NCBI RefSeq assembly: GCF_030731045.1
Contig: NZ_JAVALS010000010.1
Location: 1-64,000 of the forward strand
Source: Arthrobacter horti
GTDB lineage: Bacteria > Actinomycetota > Actinomycetes > Actinomycetales > Micrococcaceae
DNA: 64,000 nt
Direction: 5' to 3'
The notes under the pieces: generated by a model
The model's database searches: none
Told to the model about the DNA's origin: nothing
What the model saw: only the letters and a program-made list of their open reading frames with translations
Program-made: the position numbers and the translations under genes
Shown: one piece after another, positions 8,245-16,412 of the stretch
Layout: the number at the start of each line of letters is the position of its first letter
Numbering within the stretch: the first letter of the stretch is position 1

Positions 8245-9459
8245 ATGCCGCAGATCAGACGCGTCGCGTTCCTCTCCCTGCACACCTCACCCCTGGAGCA
8301 GCCCGGCTCGGGCGACGCCGGCGGCATGAACGTCTACGTCCGCTCCCTGGCCTCCGCGCTGGCCCGGCAGGGCACCGAGGTGGAGGTGTTCACCCGCTCC
8401 TGGTCCCCTGATCAGCCCCGCGTGGAACACCCCGAGGCCGGCGTCTGCGTCCACAACATCAAGGCCGGCCCGGCACACCGGATCCCCAAGGAACGCCTGC
8501 CAGGGCTGATTCATCAGATGGCGGATGAAATCGACGCGATCCGCGCCACCCAGCCTGCCGGGCACTACCAGGCCATCCATTCCCATTACTGGCTCTCCGG
8601 GGTGGCCGGGCTGTATCTGTCCCGCGCCTGGAAAATCCCGCTGATCCACACCATGCACACCATGGCGCGCGTGAAGAATCTGCATCTGCACTCCGGGGAG
8701 AACGCCGAACCGGAGAATCGTGAGCAGGGCGAACAGCTCGTTGCGGACCACGCGGCACGCCTGGTGGCGAACACCGTCGCCGAGTCTGCAGAGCTCCAGT
8801 CCCACTATGAGGCCGATCCGCGGCTCATCGACGTGGTGGCGCCCGGCGTCGACCTGGACGTCTTCACGCCGCAAGGGGTCCGCCGCCATCCGGGCGGCTT
8901 CCACGTGGTGTTCGCAGGGCGCCTGCAGCGGCTCAAGGGGCCTCATGTGCTGGTCCAGGCGGCCGCGGCCCTGCGGGCCCGGCGGCCGGACATCCCTCTG
9001 AAGATCACCCTGCTCGGTGAGCACAGCGGGGCGCGGCACTACGATCTTGACGCCATCATCGCCGAGTCCGGGATGGCCGACGTCGTGACCCGCCACGGCG
9101 CGGTGCCGCGCGAGGAGCTGGCGGCCTGGCTGCGCTCCGCGGACGTCGTCGCGATGCCGTCCTACAGCGAGTCCTTCGGCCTGGTCGCGCTCGAGGCGCA
9201 GGCCTGCGGCACTCCCGTGATCGCCACCCGCGTGGGCGGCCTGGCGCAGGCGGTGGCCGACGGCATGAGCGGCCTCCTCGTGGAGGGGCACCGCATCACG
9301 TCCTGGGCGGCCGCGCTGGAGAAGCTGCACGACGACGTCGCGCTCCGTGCCGCGCTCGGCGCCGGCGCCGTCCGGCACGCCGCCGCGTTCGGCTGGGACA
9401 GCGCGGCGCGCGCGACGCTGGCGTCCTATCGGAAGGCCCTGACGGCTCCTCGGGCCTGA
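8245..9459 (+). CDS. mshA: D-inositol-3-phosphate glycosyltransferase (mycothiol synthesis)
   Basis: A 404-residue GT4-family GT-B glycosyltransferase. It transfers GlcNAc from UDP-GlcNAc to 1D-myo-inositol 3-phosphate, the first step of mycothiol synthesis. The N-terminal acceptor domain holds SLHTSPLEQPGSGDAGGMNV, the near-invariant MshA signature; HSHYWLSG and HTMHTMARVKN follow. The donor domain has VVFAGRLQRLKGP and SYSESFGLVALEAQACGTPV with the nucleotide-binding glutamates. ATG at 8245 has an upstream AGGAACCCGAGGA. ino1, which makes the acceptor substrate, lies 9 kb away in the same window, so the two supply one pathway although they are not in one operon. Confidence 0.94.
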   Translation: MPQIRRVAFLSLHTSPLEQPGSGDAGGMNVYVRSLASALARQGTEVEVFTRSWSPDQPRVEHPEAGVCVHNIKAGPAHRIPKERLPGLIHQMADEIDAIRATQPAGHYQAIHSHYWLSGVAGLYLSRAWKIPLIHTMHTMARVKNLHLHSGENAEPENREQGEQLVADHAARLVANTVAESAELQSHYEADPRLIDVVAPGVDLDVFTPQGVRRHPGGFHVVFAGRLQRLKGPHVLVQAAAALRARRPDIPLKITLLGEHSGARHYDLDAIIAESGMADVVTRHGAVPREELAAWLRSADVVAMPSYSESFGLVALEAQACGTPVIATRVGGLAQAVADGMSGLLVEGHRITSWAAALEKLHDDVALRAALGAGAVRHAAAFGWDSAARATLASYRKALTAPRA

Positions 9460-9499
9460 CAGTGCAAGCGCTTCTGGACGTCAAAGTTCTGAAGCATCC

Positions 9500-9515
9500 A
9501 TTTGGTATTCCAAAT
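9500..9515. promoter_or_regulatory. Palindromic operator upstream of the DUF3100 gene
   Basis: ATTTGGTATTCCAAAT is an inverted repeat with 6-bp arms in an AT-rich region, about 100 nt upstream of the predicted promoter. Its core TTGGTATTCCAA differs at two positions from TTGGGATCCCAA, the operator repeated in the hydantoinase cluster. It may bind the same or a related GntR/FadR-type regulator. A half site (TATCCCAA) lies at 9634-9641. Confidence 0.5.
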
Positions 9516-9597
9516 AGTGGACAGATTTGGGTAACAAAGCGAAATCTGAGACGAAAACCGACCCTCCATCCTTTTTCTCAGGAATTTTCCTGGCGTC

Positions 9598-9627
9598 TTG
9601 CCTTGGCGGTGTGATACAGCTTACGAT
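9598..9627 (+). promoter_or_regulatory. Predicted promoter of the DUF3100 gene
   Basis: TTGCCT at 9598-9603 and TACGAT at 9622-9627 are spaced by 18 bp in an AT-rich leader, 60 nt before the ATG. This is the best sigma-70-like pair in the 228-bp gap after mshA; it is not consensus. Confidence 0.35.
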
Positions 9628-9687
9628 TTTCTGTATCCCAAATGGCGGGGAGTATTTCTCGCCCCAGCACTTCACAAAGGTCATCAG

Positions 9688-11100
9688 ATGTCTGACGAAG
9701 CAAGTACCACTCCCCAGGCCGTGCCCGTGCACGGCGGCGAGGCGGACACCACAAAGAGGTGGTTCAAGCCCTCCGCCAAGCAGTGGACCTCCATGATCCT
9801 GCTCTCCGCAGTGATCTGCTCCGCCGCGATCCTGGTCGGTACGTACACCATCCCTCTCGGCAAGGCCGCCATCGTGCTGCAGCCGGTCCTCTGGGCGGTG
9901 CTCATGGGCGCCGTCATCGGCGTCCAGCGCTGGAAGCCCCTCTCCGGTGAGAACCGCGCCGTCAACTCGGTCCTGCTGAACGTCAGCATCGTCCTCTTCC
10001 TGGCAGCCCTCGGCGTCGGAGTGGGCCCGTCCCTGGGCAAGCTCAGCACCATAGGCCCGGCCATCGTCCTGCAGGAGGTCGGCCACATCTTCGGCACCGT
10101 CATCCTGGCGCTGCCGGTCGCCGTGGCCCTCGGCCTCGGCAAGGCCGCCATCGGCGCCACCTGGGCGATCGACCGCGAGTCCTACCTGGCCTACGCCCTG
10201 CAGAAGTTCGGCGTGAAGTCCCCCATCTACCGTGGCGTCTTCTCCGTCTGGCTCCTGGGCAGCGTCTTCGGCGCCGTCTTCATCTCCCTGCTGGCCGGCA
10301 TCCTCGGCGGCCTGGGCATCTTCGACGTCCGTTCCCTGGCCCTCGGCCTCGGGCTGGGCTCCGGCTCCATGATGATCGGCGGCGCCGCGGCGCTGACCGC
10401 CATCCACCCGGACCAGGGTGCGGAGATCCTCGCCCTCGCGGGTCTGTCCAATCTGGTGACCAACCTGGTGGGCTTCTACGCCGGCGTCTTCGTCTCGATG
10501 CCGATCTCCCAGCGCCTGTACAAGTTCTGGTCCCGACTGTTCCGCCGCAATGACGACGGCCACCGCCTCGATTCCAACGGTAACGCCATCGTTCCGGCCA
10601 CCAAGCGCAAGGAGGACAACTCGGACGGTCTGGACGTCAACGCGGTCATCAAGGACCCCGAGGTCGCCATGGGATCCAAGCTGTGGATCATGGTGTTCGT
10701 GGCGAGCCTCGCCGTGGGCCTGCTCCTCAACGTCCTCGGAACCCACAAGTTCGCACCCACCCAGATCACCGGCATCCTCCTGCTCGGCGTGCTGACCGCG
10801 ATCGCCTTCGTGCTCAGCAAGCTGATGCCGAACGTCCCGCCGAGCGTCTGGGTCCTGGCCCTGGCCACCCTGGTGACCGCCCCGTTCTTCCCGGGTTCCT
10901 CGGTGCTGGTGTCCATCACCAAGGACTTCAACCCGCTGTACGTGGGCCTCGGCTCCATCGCGATGCTCGGGCTGAACATCGGCCGCGACGTCAACGCCCT
11001 CAAGACGCTCAACTGGCGTCTCATCATCATCGCCTGCATCACCTTCACCGCGAGCTTCGTGGCCGCGGCGGGCCTGGCGCAGTTCGTCATCCACCTCTAG
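9688..11100 (+). CDS. DUF3100 family membrane protein
   Basis: A 470-residue polytopic membrane protein that I recognise as the DUF3100 type, with about ten hydrophobic segments. The first 30 residues are cytoplasmic and polar. Two similar hydrophobic halves are separated by a polar loop (about 280-330). Conserved-looking Gly/Asn-rich segments include GLGSGSMMIGGAAALTAIHP and LGSIAMLGLNIGRDVN, suggesting a transport path. Function is unknown. ATG at 9688 is preferred over frames starting upstream because the conserved helix follows soon after. It ends 20 nt before a strong terminator and has a GntR-like operator upstream, so it looks monocistronic and regulated. Confidence 0.75.
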   Translation: MSDEASTTPQAVPVHGGEADTTKRWFKPSAKQWTSMILLSAVICSAAILVGTYTIPLGKAAIVLQPVLWAVLMGAVIGVQRWKPLSGENRAVNSVLLNVSIVLFLAALGVGVGPSLGKLSTIGPAIVLQEVGHIFGTVILALPVAVALGLGKAAIGATWAIDRESYLAYALQKFGVKSPIYRGVFSVWLLGSVFGAVFISLLAGILGGLGIFDVRSLALGLGLGSGSMMIGGAAALTAIHPDQGAEILALAGLSNLVTNLVGFYAGVFVSMPISQRLYKFWSRLFRRNDDGHRLDSNGNAIVPATKRKEDNSDGLDVNAVIKDPEVAMGSKLWIMVFVASLAVGLLLNVLGTHKFAPTQITGILLLGVLTAIAFVLSKLMPNVPPSVWVLALATLVTAPFFPGSSVLVSITKDFNPLYVGLGSIAMLGLNIGRDVNALKTLNWRLIIIACITFTASFVAAAGLAQFVIHL

Positions 11101-11120
11101 GCCGCACGCCCGGAGCCCGA

Positions 11121-11160
11121 AAGCGGCGGGACGGTTCCTTGGAACCGTCCCGCCGCTTTT
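11121..11160 (+). terminator. Rho-independent terminator after the DUF3100 gene
   Basis: Perfect 18-bp arms (AAGCGGCGGGACGGTTCC and its complement) around TT, ending in CGCTTTT. It is directly downstream of the stop codon and strong. Confidence 0.88.
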
Positions 11161-11195
11161 CCGTGTCCGGTCCACGTCTCCGCGCCCGGCCGTTC

Positions 11196-11257
11196 CACCC
11201 CCGCCTTTGTGGTTGACCCACCGAAATTTCCGTGGGTCAACCACAAAGGCGGGGGTG
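11196..11257. repeat. Long perfect palindrome (26-bp arms)
   Basis: Perfect 26-bp arms, beginning CACCCCCGCCTTTGTGG on the left, flank a 10-bp centre that itself contains the palindrome GAAATTTC. It is 35 nt beyond the DUF3100 terminator and lacks a T-run, so it is not needed for termination. Confidence 0.85.
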
Positions 11258-11437
11258 AGCTGCGCCGTCGGACCCCGGGAACAGCAATAGAGGGAGACCT
11301 TGGCCACGGGCATCCCAAAACCGTCCCGCGGCTTGCTAATATTGGTAGTCTCACCGGCTTTCCGGTGGGCACCCCTCACCCCACCCTCCCGGCCTGGATC
11401 GGGCGCACTGCTCCGCGCCCAAAAAACGGGCCCCTGC

Positions 11438-12514
11438 ATGACCGAGGAGAGCCCTGCCCTCATGACCGCCCTGGCCGACACGGATTACTTCGAGGACGAG
11501 GATTACGACAGCCGTAGCTCCCGCTATGACGAGGGCTTCGGCCACACTCACGATCCTGACGACGACCACTACGACAATGGCTTCGACGAGCTGGACAAGC
11601 TCCTGGACGGCCTCTTCATCGATGAGGACGACGCCGGTCCGGACGCCCCGGCGAAGGCCGCAAAGAAGCCCGGACGCAAGCCGGCGGTGAATGCCACCGT
11701 GTCCCAGGACGGCCCCGCCGCCAAGGCCACGGTCAAGAAGACGGCCAAGACGCCGCCCAAGGCCAGTGAGGTCATCACCCGCCGCATCGAGCCGGCGGTC
11801 CCCGCCGAGCCCGCGATCGCAGAGCCCGTGACCCCGGAACCGGCCGTCGAGGCCGTGCCCGCCGTCGTCGACTCCGAGGAGACGGAAACCGAGACCGCAG
11901 AGCTGCCGGAGCTCCCGGACAGCCCGTTCTTCGCCCCGCACATCGCTCCGGTGAACCAGCACGTGGAGTTCCTGCGCAGGCTGCGCCCCGGCTTCGAGGT
12001 CCCGTACGTGGACCCGATGCACTCAGTCGAGGAATGCCGGATCGTCACGCTGTTCTCCAACAACAGCGAGCCGTCTCCGAACGGCGTGGTGTGGGCCGGC
12101 GACGACGCCGCGGCCACTCGCCTGCTCGGCCTGCAGTTCCAGCTGGGCCTGCGCCCGGAGTGGATGATGCCGTGGAACACCCACCCGTGGTTCACGCCGG
12201 GTGAGGCCAACGGCAAGCTCACACCTGAGCAGGTCAGCGCCGGTCTGAAGCCGCTCCTGGCACTCCTGCGCATCCTCCCCCGCGCCTCCGCCATCGTGGC
12301 ACACGGCACCGAGGCGAACCGCCTGGCCCAGATGCTGCTCAAGACGGACAACCCGCTCATCTGGCGCCGCGGCCTCAAGGTCTACAAGGCCCGTTCCCTG
12401 CACGGCCGTAGCTTCGCCGGTTCCAAGGAACGCCAGACCGAATGGCTGATCGACATGGGCCGCTCCTACGCGGACGCCATGGGCCGCGCCGGCCTGCAGA
12501 CCGGCCGCCGCTGA
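11438..12514 (+). CDS. Uracil-DNA-glycosylase-like protein with acidic N-terminus
   Basis: About 358 residues. The first ~175 residues are low complexity: an acidic stretch of D, E and Y, then an Ala/Lys/Pro/Thr-rich linker with a VPAEPAIAEPVTPEP run. The C-terminal ~185 residues form a compact domain with MPWNTHPWF, VAHGTEANRLAQ and ARSLHGRSFAG. These resemble the uracil-binding and minor-groove motifs of a UDG-superfamily group common in actinobacteria, so DNA repair is a guess from fold only. ATG at 11438 is annotated; ATG at 11462, preceded by GAGGAG, is also possible. A terminator follows 14 nt after the stop. Confidence 0.6.
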   Translation: MTEESPALMTALADTDYFEDEDYDSRSSRYDEGFGHTHDPDDDHYDNGFDELDKLLDGLFIDEDDAGPDAPAKAAKKPGRKPAVNATVSQDGPAAKATVKKTAKTPPKASEVITRRIEPAVPAEPAIAEPVTPEPAVEAVPAVVDSEETETETAELPELPDSPFFAPHIAPVNQHVEFLRRLRPGFEVPYVDPMHSVEECRIVTLFSNNSEPSPNGVVWAGDDAAATRLLGLQFQLGLRPEWMMPWNTHPWFTPGEANGKLTPEQVSAGLKPLLALLRILPRASAIVAHGTEANRLAQMLLKTDNPLIWRRGLKVYKARSLHGRSFAGSKERQTEWLIDMGRSYADAMGRAGLQTGRR

Positions 12515-12528
12515 GGCCCTGACATGAC

Positions 12529-12559
12529 AAAGGCCCCCTCCGAACGGAGGGGGCCTTTT
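12529..12559 (+). terminator. Rho-independent terminator after the UDG-like gene
   Basis: Arms AAGGCCCCCTCCG and CGGAGGGGGCCTT around AA, followed by TT. The convergent genes here end at 12514 and 12642. Confidence 0.87.
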
Positions 12560-12622
12560 CGTTGAGTGCTCAGTTGTGGTGGCCTGGCGGGCAGTCAGGC
12601 CACCACAACTGAGCACTCAACG
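12560..12622. repeat. Long perfect palindrome (27-bp arms)
   Basis: Perfect 27-bp arms beginning CGTTGAGTGCTCAGTTGTGG with a 9-bp loop. It abuts the preceding terminator and lies between convergent genes. It may serve the minus-strand cluster as a terminator, but there is no T-run on either side. Confidence 0.85.
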
Positions 12623-12641
12623 TGAGCACGACGGCGGGAGG

Positions 12642-13385
12642 CTAGCCGAGCAGGCGGCCCCACTTCGGATCGAGCAGGGGTGCGCCGGCCAGGTCCAGGC
12701 AACGCCACAGGGTGACGGCCACGGAGTCCAGGACGGCCACGCCGGTGCTCTGCTCCACCTCGGCCGTGACCGGGGCACCGTACAGGTTGGTGCACAGGTA
12801 CACCAGGGCGTCCGGGGCGTCGGCGGCGAGCTCCTCGGACGGGCCCACCAGGGCCTCCGGGCGGACCCGGGCGAAGGACTCGTTGTCGCTCAGGCCCAGG
12901 GCACGGTGCCCGCTGATGTCGATGCCCTCGGCCTCGTAGCGCGCGGCGACCTGCTCGTTCACGTCCGCAGTGTACGGCGTGACCAGGCCGATGCTCTTGG
13001 TGCCGAAGCGCTCGAAGGCGTCGAAGTAGGCCAGGGTGGACGTGGTGGCGGGGATGCCGGTGGCCGCCGTGATCTCCTCGACAATGGCGCGGTCGTGCTC
13101 CACGCCCAGCCAGGAGCCGGAAGTCCCGTTCCAGGCGATGACGTCCACATCCGCAGTGGCCAGGAGTTCGGCGGCGGCACGCATGCCGGCGGCGTCGAAC
13201 TGCTTGTCCGAGCCGGAATCCAGCGCGATCCGGGTCACCGGAATGCGTGCCGAGTGGATGGTCACGTCCTCGCGGTCGCCCAGGATGCGGTAGCTCATGG
13301 GCTCCAGGCAGGTGTTGGAGGACGGGACGATCATCCCGATGCGCACGGGGCGCTGCGTGCTGACGGTGTTCTGTTCCTGCGTCAT
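12642..13385 (-). CDS. Arylmalonate decarboxylase / maleate isomerase family protein
   Basis: A 247-residue member of the Asp/Glu racemase superfamily, in the branch that includes maleate cis-trans isomerase and arylmalonate decarboxylase. It shows GMIVPSSNT at 17-25, NGTSGSW at 86-92 and YLCTNL at 196-201. Isomerases and racemases carry cysteine in both latter motifs. Here the first position is Gly (G87) and only C198 remains, the same Gly/Cys pair known in Bordetella arylmalonate decarboxylase. Cofactor-free decarboxylation of a malonate is therefore more likely than isomerisation. It is the last gene of the hydantoinase cluster, 3 nt after the hydrolase gene. Confidence 0.82.
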   Translation of the reverse strand: MTQEQNTVSTQRPVRIGMIVPSSNTCLEPMSYRILGDREDVTIHSARIPVTRIALDSGSDKQFDAAGMRAAAELLATADVDVIAWNGTSGSWLGVEHDRAIVEEITAATGIPATTSTLAYFDAFERFGTKSIGLVTPYTADVNEQVAARYEAEGIDISGHRALGLSDNESFARVRPEALVGPSEELAADAPDALVYLCTNLYGAPVTAEVEQSTGVAVLDSVAVTLWRCLDLAGAPLLDPKWGRLLG

Positions 13386-13388
13386 TCT

Positions 13389-14834
13389 CTAGACGGCCTT
13401 TCCTGCGAGAGGGGCGGGGGCCACGAGGCCCTGACGTGCATCTGCCTGGGCGGCACGGGCCACCAGACGGCCCACGGCGCCCGGGTCGTGGAAGCCGTCG
13501 GCGTCCAGGACCACGCGGCCTCCGGAGACCACGACCTCGGGCCAGCCACGCAGCTCCTTGCCGTCGAAGGGCGAGAAGTCGGTGCCCATGTGCAGGGCGG
13601 CGCCGTCCACCACGCGGGACTCGGCCGGGTCGAAGATGACCAGGTCGGCGTCGAAGCCGGGGACGATGGCACCCTTGCCGGGCAGCGCGTTGATCCGGGC
13701 GGGGCCCGCGGAGAACAGTTCCACGAAGCGCTGCAGGACGGCGTCGCTCACGGACAGGCCCTCACCCGCGGTCTCCACCAGGGCGGTGAACGCGGACGGC
13801 ATGCGGGTCTCCACGCCCGGAAGGCCGTGCGGCATCTGACGGATGTCGTCGGTGCGCTCACGCTTCTGGGTGAGGTCGTAGCAGGAGTGGTCACTCGACG
13901 CCGTGTGGATGGTGCCGGAGGCGAAGCGCTCCTTGAGCGCGGCCACCGTCTCGGCCGAACGCATCGGCGGGCAGCACGCGAACCACTCCGGGAAGCGCGA
14001 GGCGTACACGCCGTCGTCGAGCAGCAGGTAGTGCGGGCAGGTCTCGGAGTAGGCCTCCACGCCGCGGCCGCGGGCGTCCGTGACGAGGTCGACGGCGCCG
14101 GGCGTGGACTGGTGCACGAAGTACACCGGGGTGCCGATGTACTCGGCCATGGCCAGGACCTCCTGCACGGAGGCCTCCTCGGCCAGCTCCGGCCGGGTCT
14201 CGTGGAGGTGCTCGATACCGATCTCGCCCTTGGCCGCGTGCTCCTCGGTGCAGTCCACGATCATGGCGTCGTGCTCGGCGTGGATGTACGTCAGGCCATC
14301 CAGGCGCTTCATCTCCTTCATGACCTTCAGCACCGTGTCGTTGTCACTCATGGTGCCGCCGCGGTTGGTCATGTACATCTTCACGGAGCGGATGCCCATC
14401 CCGGCCAGCGCGTCCAGCTGCGCGGGGACGGTCTCGTCCCAGCTGATCACGGAGCCGTGGAGCGCGACGTCGCAGCGGGCCTCGCGGGCCAGCTCACTCT
14501 TGTTGCGGGCCGCCTCGAGGGGGGTCTCCGAGGAGTCGCGCGGGATGCCGAAGTCCATGATGGTGGTGGTGCCGCCCCAGAGGGCTGCGGAGGAGGTGGT
14601 GGCGTAGTCGTCCAGCGTGCGGAAGCGGCCGGTGATCTGGGCGACGTGGCAGTGCCCGTCGATGCCACCGGGAATCACGGCGCGGCCCTGGGCGTCGATG
14701 ACTCGGTCCGCGGCCGGGACGGCCTCGGCGGCGTCCACGATGGCCTCGATGCGGCCATGCGTGATCAGGATGTGTCCGGTGGACGTGCCGTCGGCGTTGA
14801 CGATCCGGGCGTTGGAGATGACGAGCTCGGTCAT
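13389..14834 (-). CDS. Dihydropyrimidinase/hydantoinase-type cyclic amidohydrolase
   Basis: A 481-residue amidohydrolase of the hydantoinase/dihydropyrimidinase/allantoinase group, which opens cyclic amide rings. All metal ligands are visible: HCH at 61-63, the carbamylated K152 in SVKMYMTN, H185 in YIHAEHD, H241 in YFVHQSTPGA and the Asp of ASSDHSCYD. The N-terminal beta-sandwich (MTELVISNARIVNADG) and the C-terminal GADLVIFDP-like segment are normal. ATG at 14832-14834 fits the family; the frame continues upstream inside the racemase-like gene. The gap to that gene is 1 nt, indicating tight coupling. The substrate cannot be told from sequence. Confidence 0.88.
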   Translation of the reverse strand: MTELVISNARIVNADGTSTGHILITHGRIEAIVDAAEAVPAADRVIDAQGRAVIPGGIDGHCHVAQITGRFRTLDDYATTSSAALWGGTTTIMDFGIPRDSSETPLEAARNKSELAREARCDVALHGSVISWDETVPAQLDALAGMGIRSVKMYMTNRGGTMSDNDTVLKVMKEMKRLDGLTYIHAEHDAMIVDCTEEHAAKGEIGIEHLHETRPELAEEASVQEVLAMAEYIGTPVYFVHQSTPGAVDLVTDARGRGVEAYSETCPHYLLLDDGVYASRFPEWFACCPPMRSAETVAALKERFASGTIHTASSDHSCYDLTQKRERTDDIRQMPHGLPGVETRMPSAFTALVETAGEGLSVSDAVLQRFVELFSAGPARINALPGKGAIVPGFDADLVIFDPAESRVVDGAALHMGTDFSPFDGKELRGWPEVVVSGGRVVLDADGFHDPGAVGRLVARAAQADARQGLVAPAPLAGKAV

Positions 14835-14835
14835 G

Positions 14836-15615
14836 TCACTTGCCCCCTTCCGGGGTTGCTGAGGAGGGATTCTGGGTGAGGGTGAGTGCGAGATCCAGGG
14901 CGGGCGAGAGCCCGGCGCGGCGCTTGAGCGGCGGGGCCGCGAACGCTCCGTCGCGGTGGGTGCCGGAGGCGAGCCCGACGACGGCCTCCGCCATGCGGAT
15001 GCCGGAGCCGATGCCGTCGACCACCGGGACGGGGATCTGGTGGCTGACCTCGCGTGCCAGGCCCGCCAGCGGGGCGCCGGCCAGGATGATGACGTCCGCG
15101 CCATCCTCTTCGACGGCCTGCTTGGCCAGGGCGACGAGGGTGGGACCGAAGTCCTCCTGGACCGTGCCGATGCCGCCCAGGGCCTCCTTGATGGAGCGGA
15201 TGGACGCCAGGCGCCCGGCCAGGCCGAAGCCTTCGACGCATTCGCGGTACCAGGCGGTGATCCGGTCCGAGATGGCGATGATGGAGAAGCGGTGCCCCTG
15301 CAGCGCCGCGGCGCACAGCGCGGCCTCGGTGATGCCGATGACCGGGACGTCCACGAGCTCTTTGAGTGCCGGCATGCCCGGGTCGCCGAACGCGGCGACC
15401 ACCACGCCGTCGACGGTTCCCGCGTGAGCCGCGATGACCTCCGCGACGGCGCCCGCGGCGATCAGTGACTCAAGGCGGGTCTCGATGTACTCGACGCCGT
15501 AGGGCGCGGTCTCGACGACGAGTTCGGTCGCCGGCCCGGCGGAACGTTCCGCCTCGGCCCGGATGAGGCTGGTGACGTCCTCACTGATGTTGGGGTTGAT
15601 CACAAGAAGTTTCAT
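14836..15615 (-). CDS. Hydantoin racemase-like protein lacking both catalytic cysteines
   Basis: A 259-residue Asp/Glu/hydantoin racemase family protein starting MKLLVINPNISEDVT. Family members use two cysteines, in motifs like ACFGDPG and LGCAGM. Here these read AAFGDPG (A75) and LAGAPLAG (G180), so both acid/base cysteines are gone while the fold and the phosphate-like loop (INPN) remain. Classical racemisation should not be possible; a binding, decarboxylase-like or different lyase role is open. It lies second in the GntR-led unit, 38 nt after gntR and 1 nt before the hydantoinase. The longer ORF start 14 codons upstream is less likely. Confidence 0.85.
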   Translation of the reverse strand: MKLLVINPNISEDVTSLIRAEAERSAGPATELVVETAPYGVEYIETRLESLIAAGAVAEVIAAHAGTVDGVVVAAFGDPGMPALKELVDVPVIGITEAALCAAALQGHRFSIIAISDRITAWYRECVEGFGLAGRLASIRSIKEALGGIGTVQEDFGPTLVALAKQAVEEDGADVIILAGAPLAGLAREVSHQIPVPVVDGIGSGIRMAEAVVGLASGTHRDGAFAAPPLKRRAGLSPALDLALTLTQNPSSATPEGGK

Positions 15616-15653
15616 GTCGGTCTTTCGTCGGCAGTCACCGTTGCCGGACGGCA

Positions 15654-16301
15654 TCACACGGTGTCTGGGTACTGTTCGCGGTATTTCTCGATGTGGTGGG
15701 CCGATTGGGCCTCAGCCCGGTCGGGGTCGCCGCTGGCGACGGCCTCCAGCAGCTCGCGGTGCTCCCGGATGATTTCCGGGAGGTCCCGGACGTGGCGGAA
15801 GAGCCAGTGCATCCGGCCCTGGAGGGGCTCCAGTGCCGTCCGGAGGAAGGTGTTGTCCGCGATCCGCGTCAGCTCATCGTGGAATTCACTGTTGAAGCGG
15901 TGGGCGTCCGCCAGGCTTCCCCGGGACAGTGCCTCCTCGGCCTGCTCCACGAGCCTGCGGAGCCCGGCCAGGTCCTCCTGGGTGGCCCGCTCGGCCGCCA
16001 GGCGGCAGGTCAGGACCTCCAGGGCGATCCGGACGTCGAACAGATCGTCGACGTCCTTGTCTTCCAGGGCCGTGACGACGGACCCGCGGGTGGCCCGCTC
16101 CGTCAGGAGTCCCTCCTGCTGGAGCATCCGGAGCGCTTCGCGAACCGGGAGCCTGGAGACGTGGAACTCGGCCGCCAGATCCCGCTCCACCATGCGGGCG
16201 CCGGGGGCATAGTGTCCCTCGAAGATCCGGGTCCGGAGAGTGTCCCGGATGACCTCACGCAGCGGGGCGTCGCGTTGGGTCTCTTCCACAGGCTGCGCCA
16301 C
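15654..16301 (-). CDS. GntR-family (FadR/FCD) transcriptional regulator of the hydantoinase cluster
   Basis: A 215-residue GntR regulator. The winged helix-turn-helix occupies about 14-75 (LAAEFHVSRLPVREALRMLQ is the recognition region) and the helical FCD effector domain about 85-205, with FHDELTRIADN and a late HRELLEAVASGD-type His segment. The start is GTG at 16299-16301 after GAGGGGGA. It is first in the run with the racemase-like, hydantoinase and decarboxylase-like genes. A palindromic TGGGATCCCA site lies 29 nt upstream and three more precede the transporter, so autoregulation and control of the transporter are likely. Confidence 0.93.
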   Translation of the reverse strand: MAQPVEETQRDAPLREVIRDTLRTRIFEGHYAPGARMVERDLAAEFHVSRLPVREALRMLQQEGLLTERATRGSVVTALEDKDVDDLFDVRIALEVLTCRLAAERATQEDLAGLRRLVEQAEEALSRGSLADAHRFNSEFHDELTRIADNTFLRTALEPLQGRMHWLFRHVRDLPEIIREHRELLEAVASGDPDRAEAQSAHHIEKYREQYPDTV

Positions 16302-16329
16302 GGCATCCCCCTCGGTAGTCGTATGTTTT

Positions 16330-16341
16330 CTGGGATCCCAG
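16330..16341. promoter_or_regulatory. Operator O4 in front of gntR
   Basis: CTGGGATCCCAG, a perfect 12-bp palindrome in the 111-bp gap between the transporter stop and the gntR start. On the minus strand a TAAGCT box overlaps its upstream edge, so binding would block transcription of gntR and the three enzyme genes. The core is identical to the sites at 17823-17896. Confidence 0.72.
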
Positions 16342-16412
16342 CTTAGCGTCGCGGGAGACGGAAGTGCCGCGTGTCCGCAGACCGGACAAGGGGTCCACGG
16401 ACACGCGGTGCA

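Larger units (their letters stand above)
11101..11437. other. 337-bp intergenic region
   Basis: After the DUF3100 stop the gap holds a strong terminator (11121-11160), then a 62-bp palindrome (11196-11257), then a leader for the UDG-like gene with a TAATAT box at 11337-11342 and a small CACCGG/CCGGTG hairpin near 11352-11367. No convincing -35 box or small ORF was found. Confidence 0.6.

Noticed and set aside
9481..11481. 666-codon minus-strand frame over the DUF3100 gene
   Set aside because: Antisense shadow of a membrane protein, rich in Glu, Asp, His and Gly.
12576..14879. 767-codon plus-strand frame over the decarboxylase and hydantoinase genes
   Set aside because: Lies antisense to two genes with clear motifs; His/Gly/Val-rich nonsense composition.
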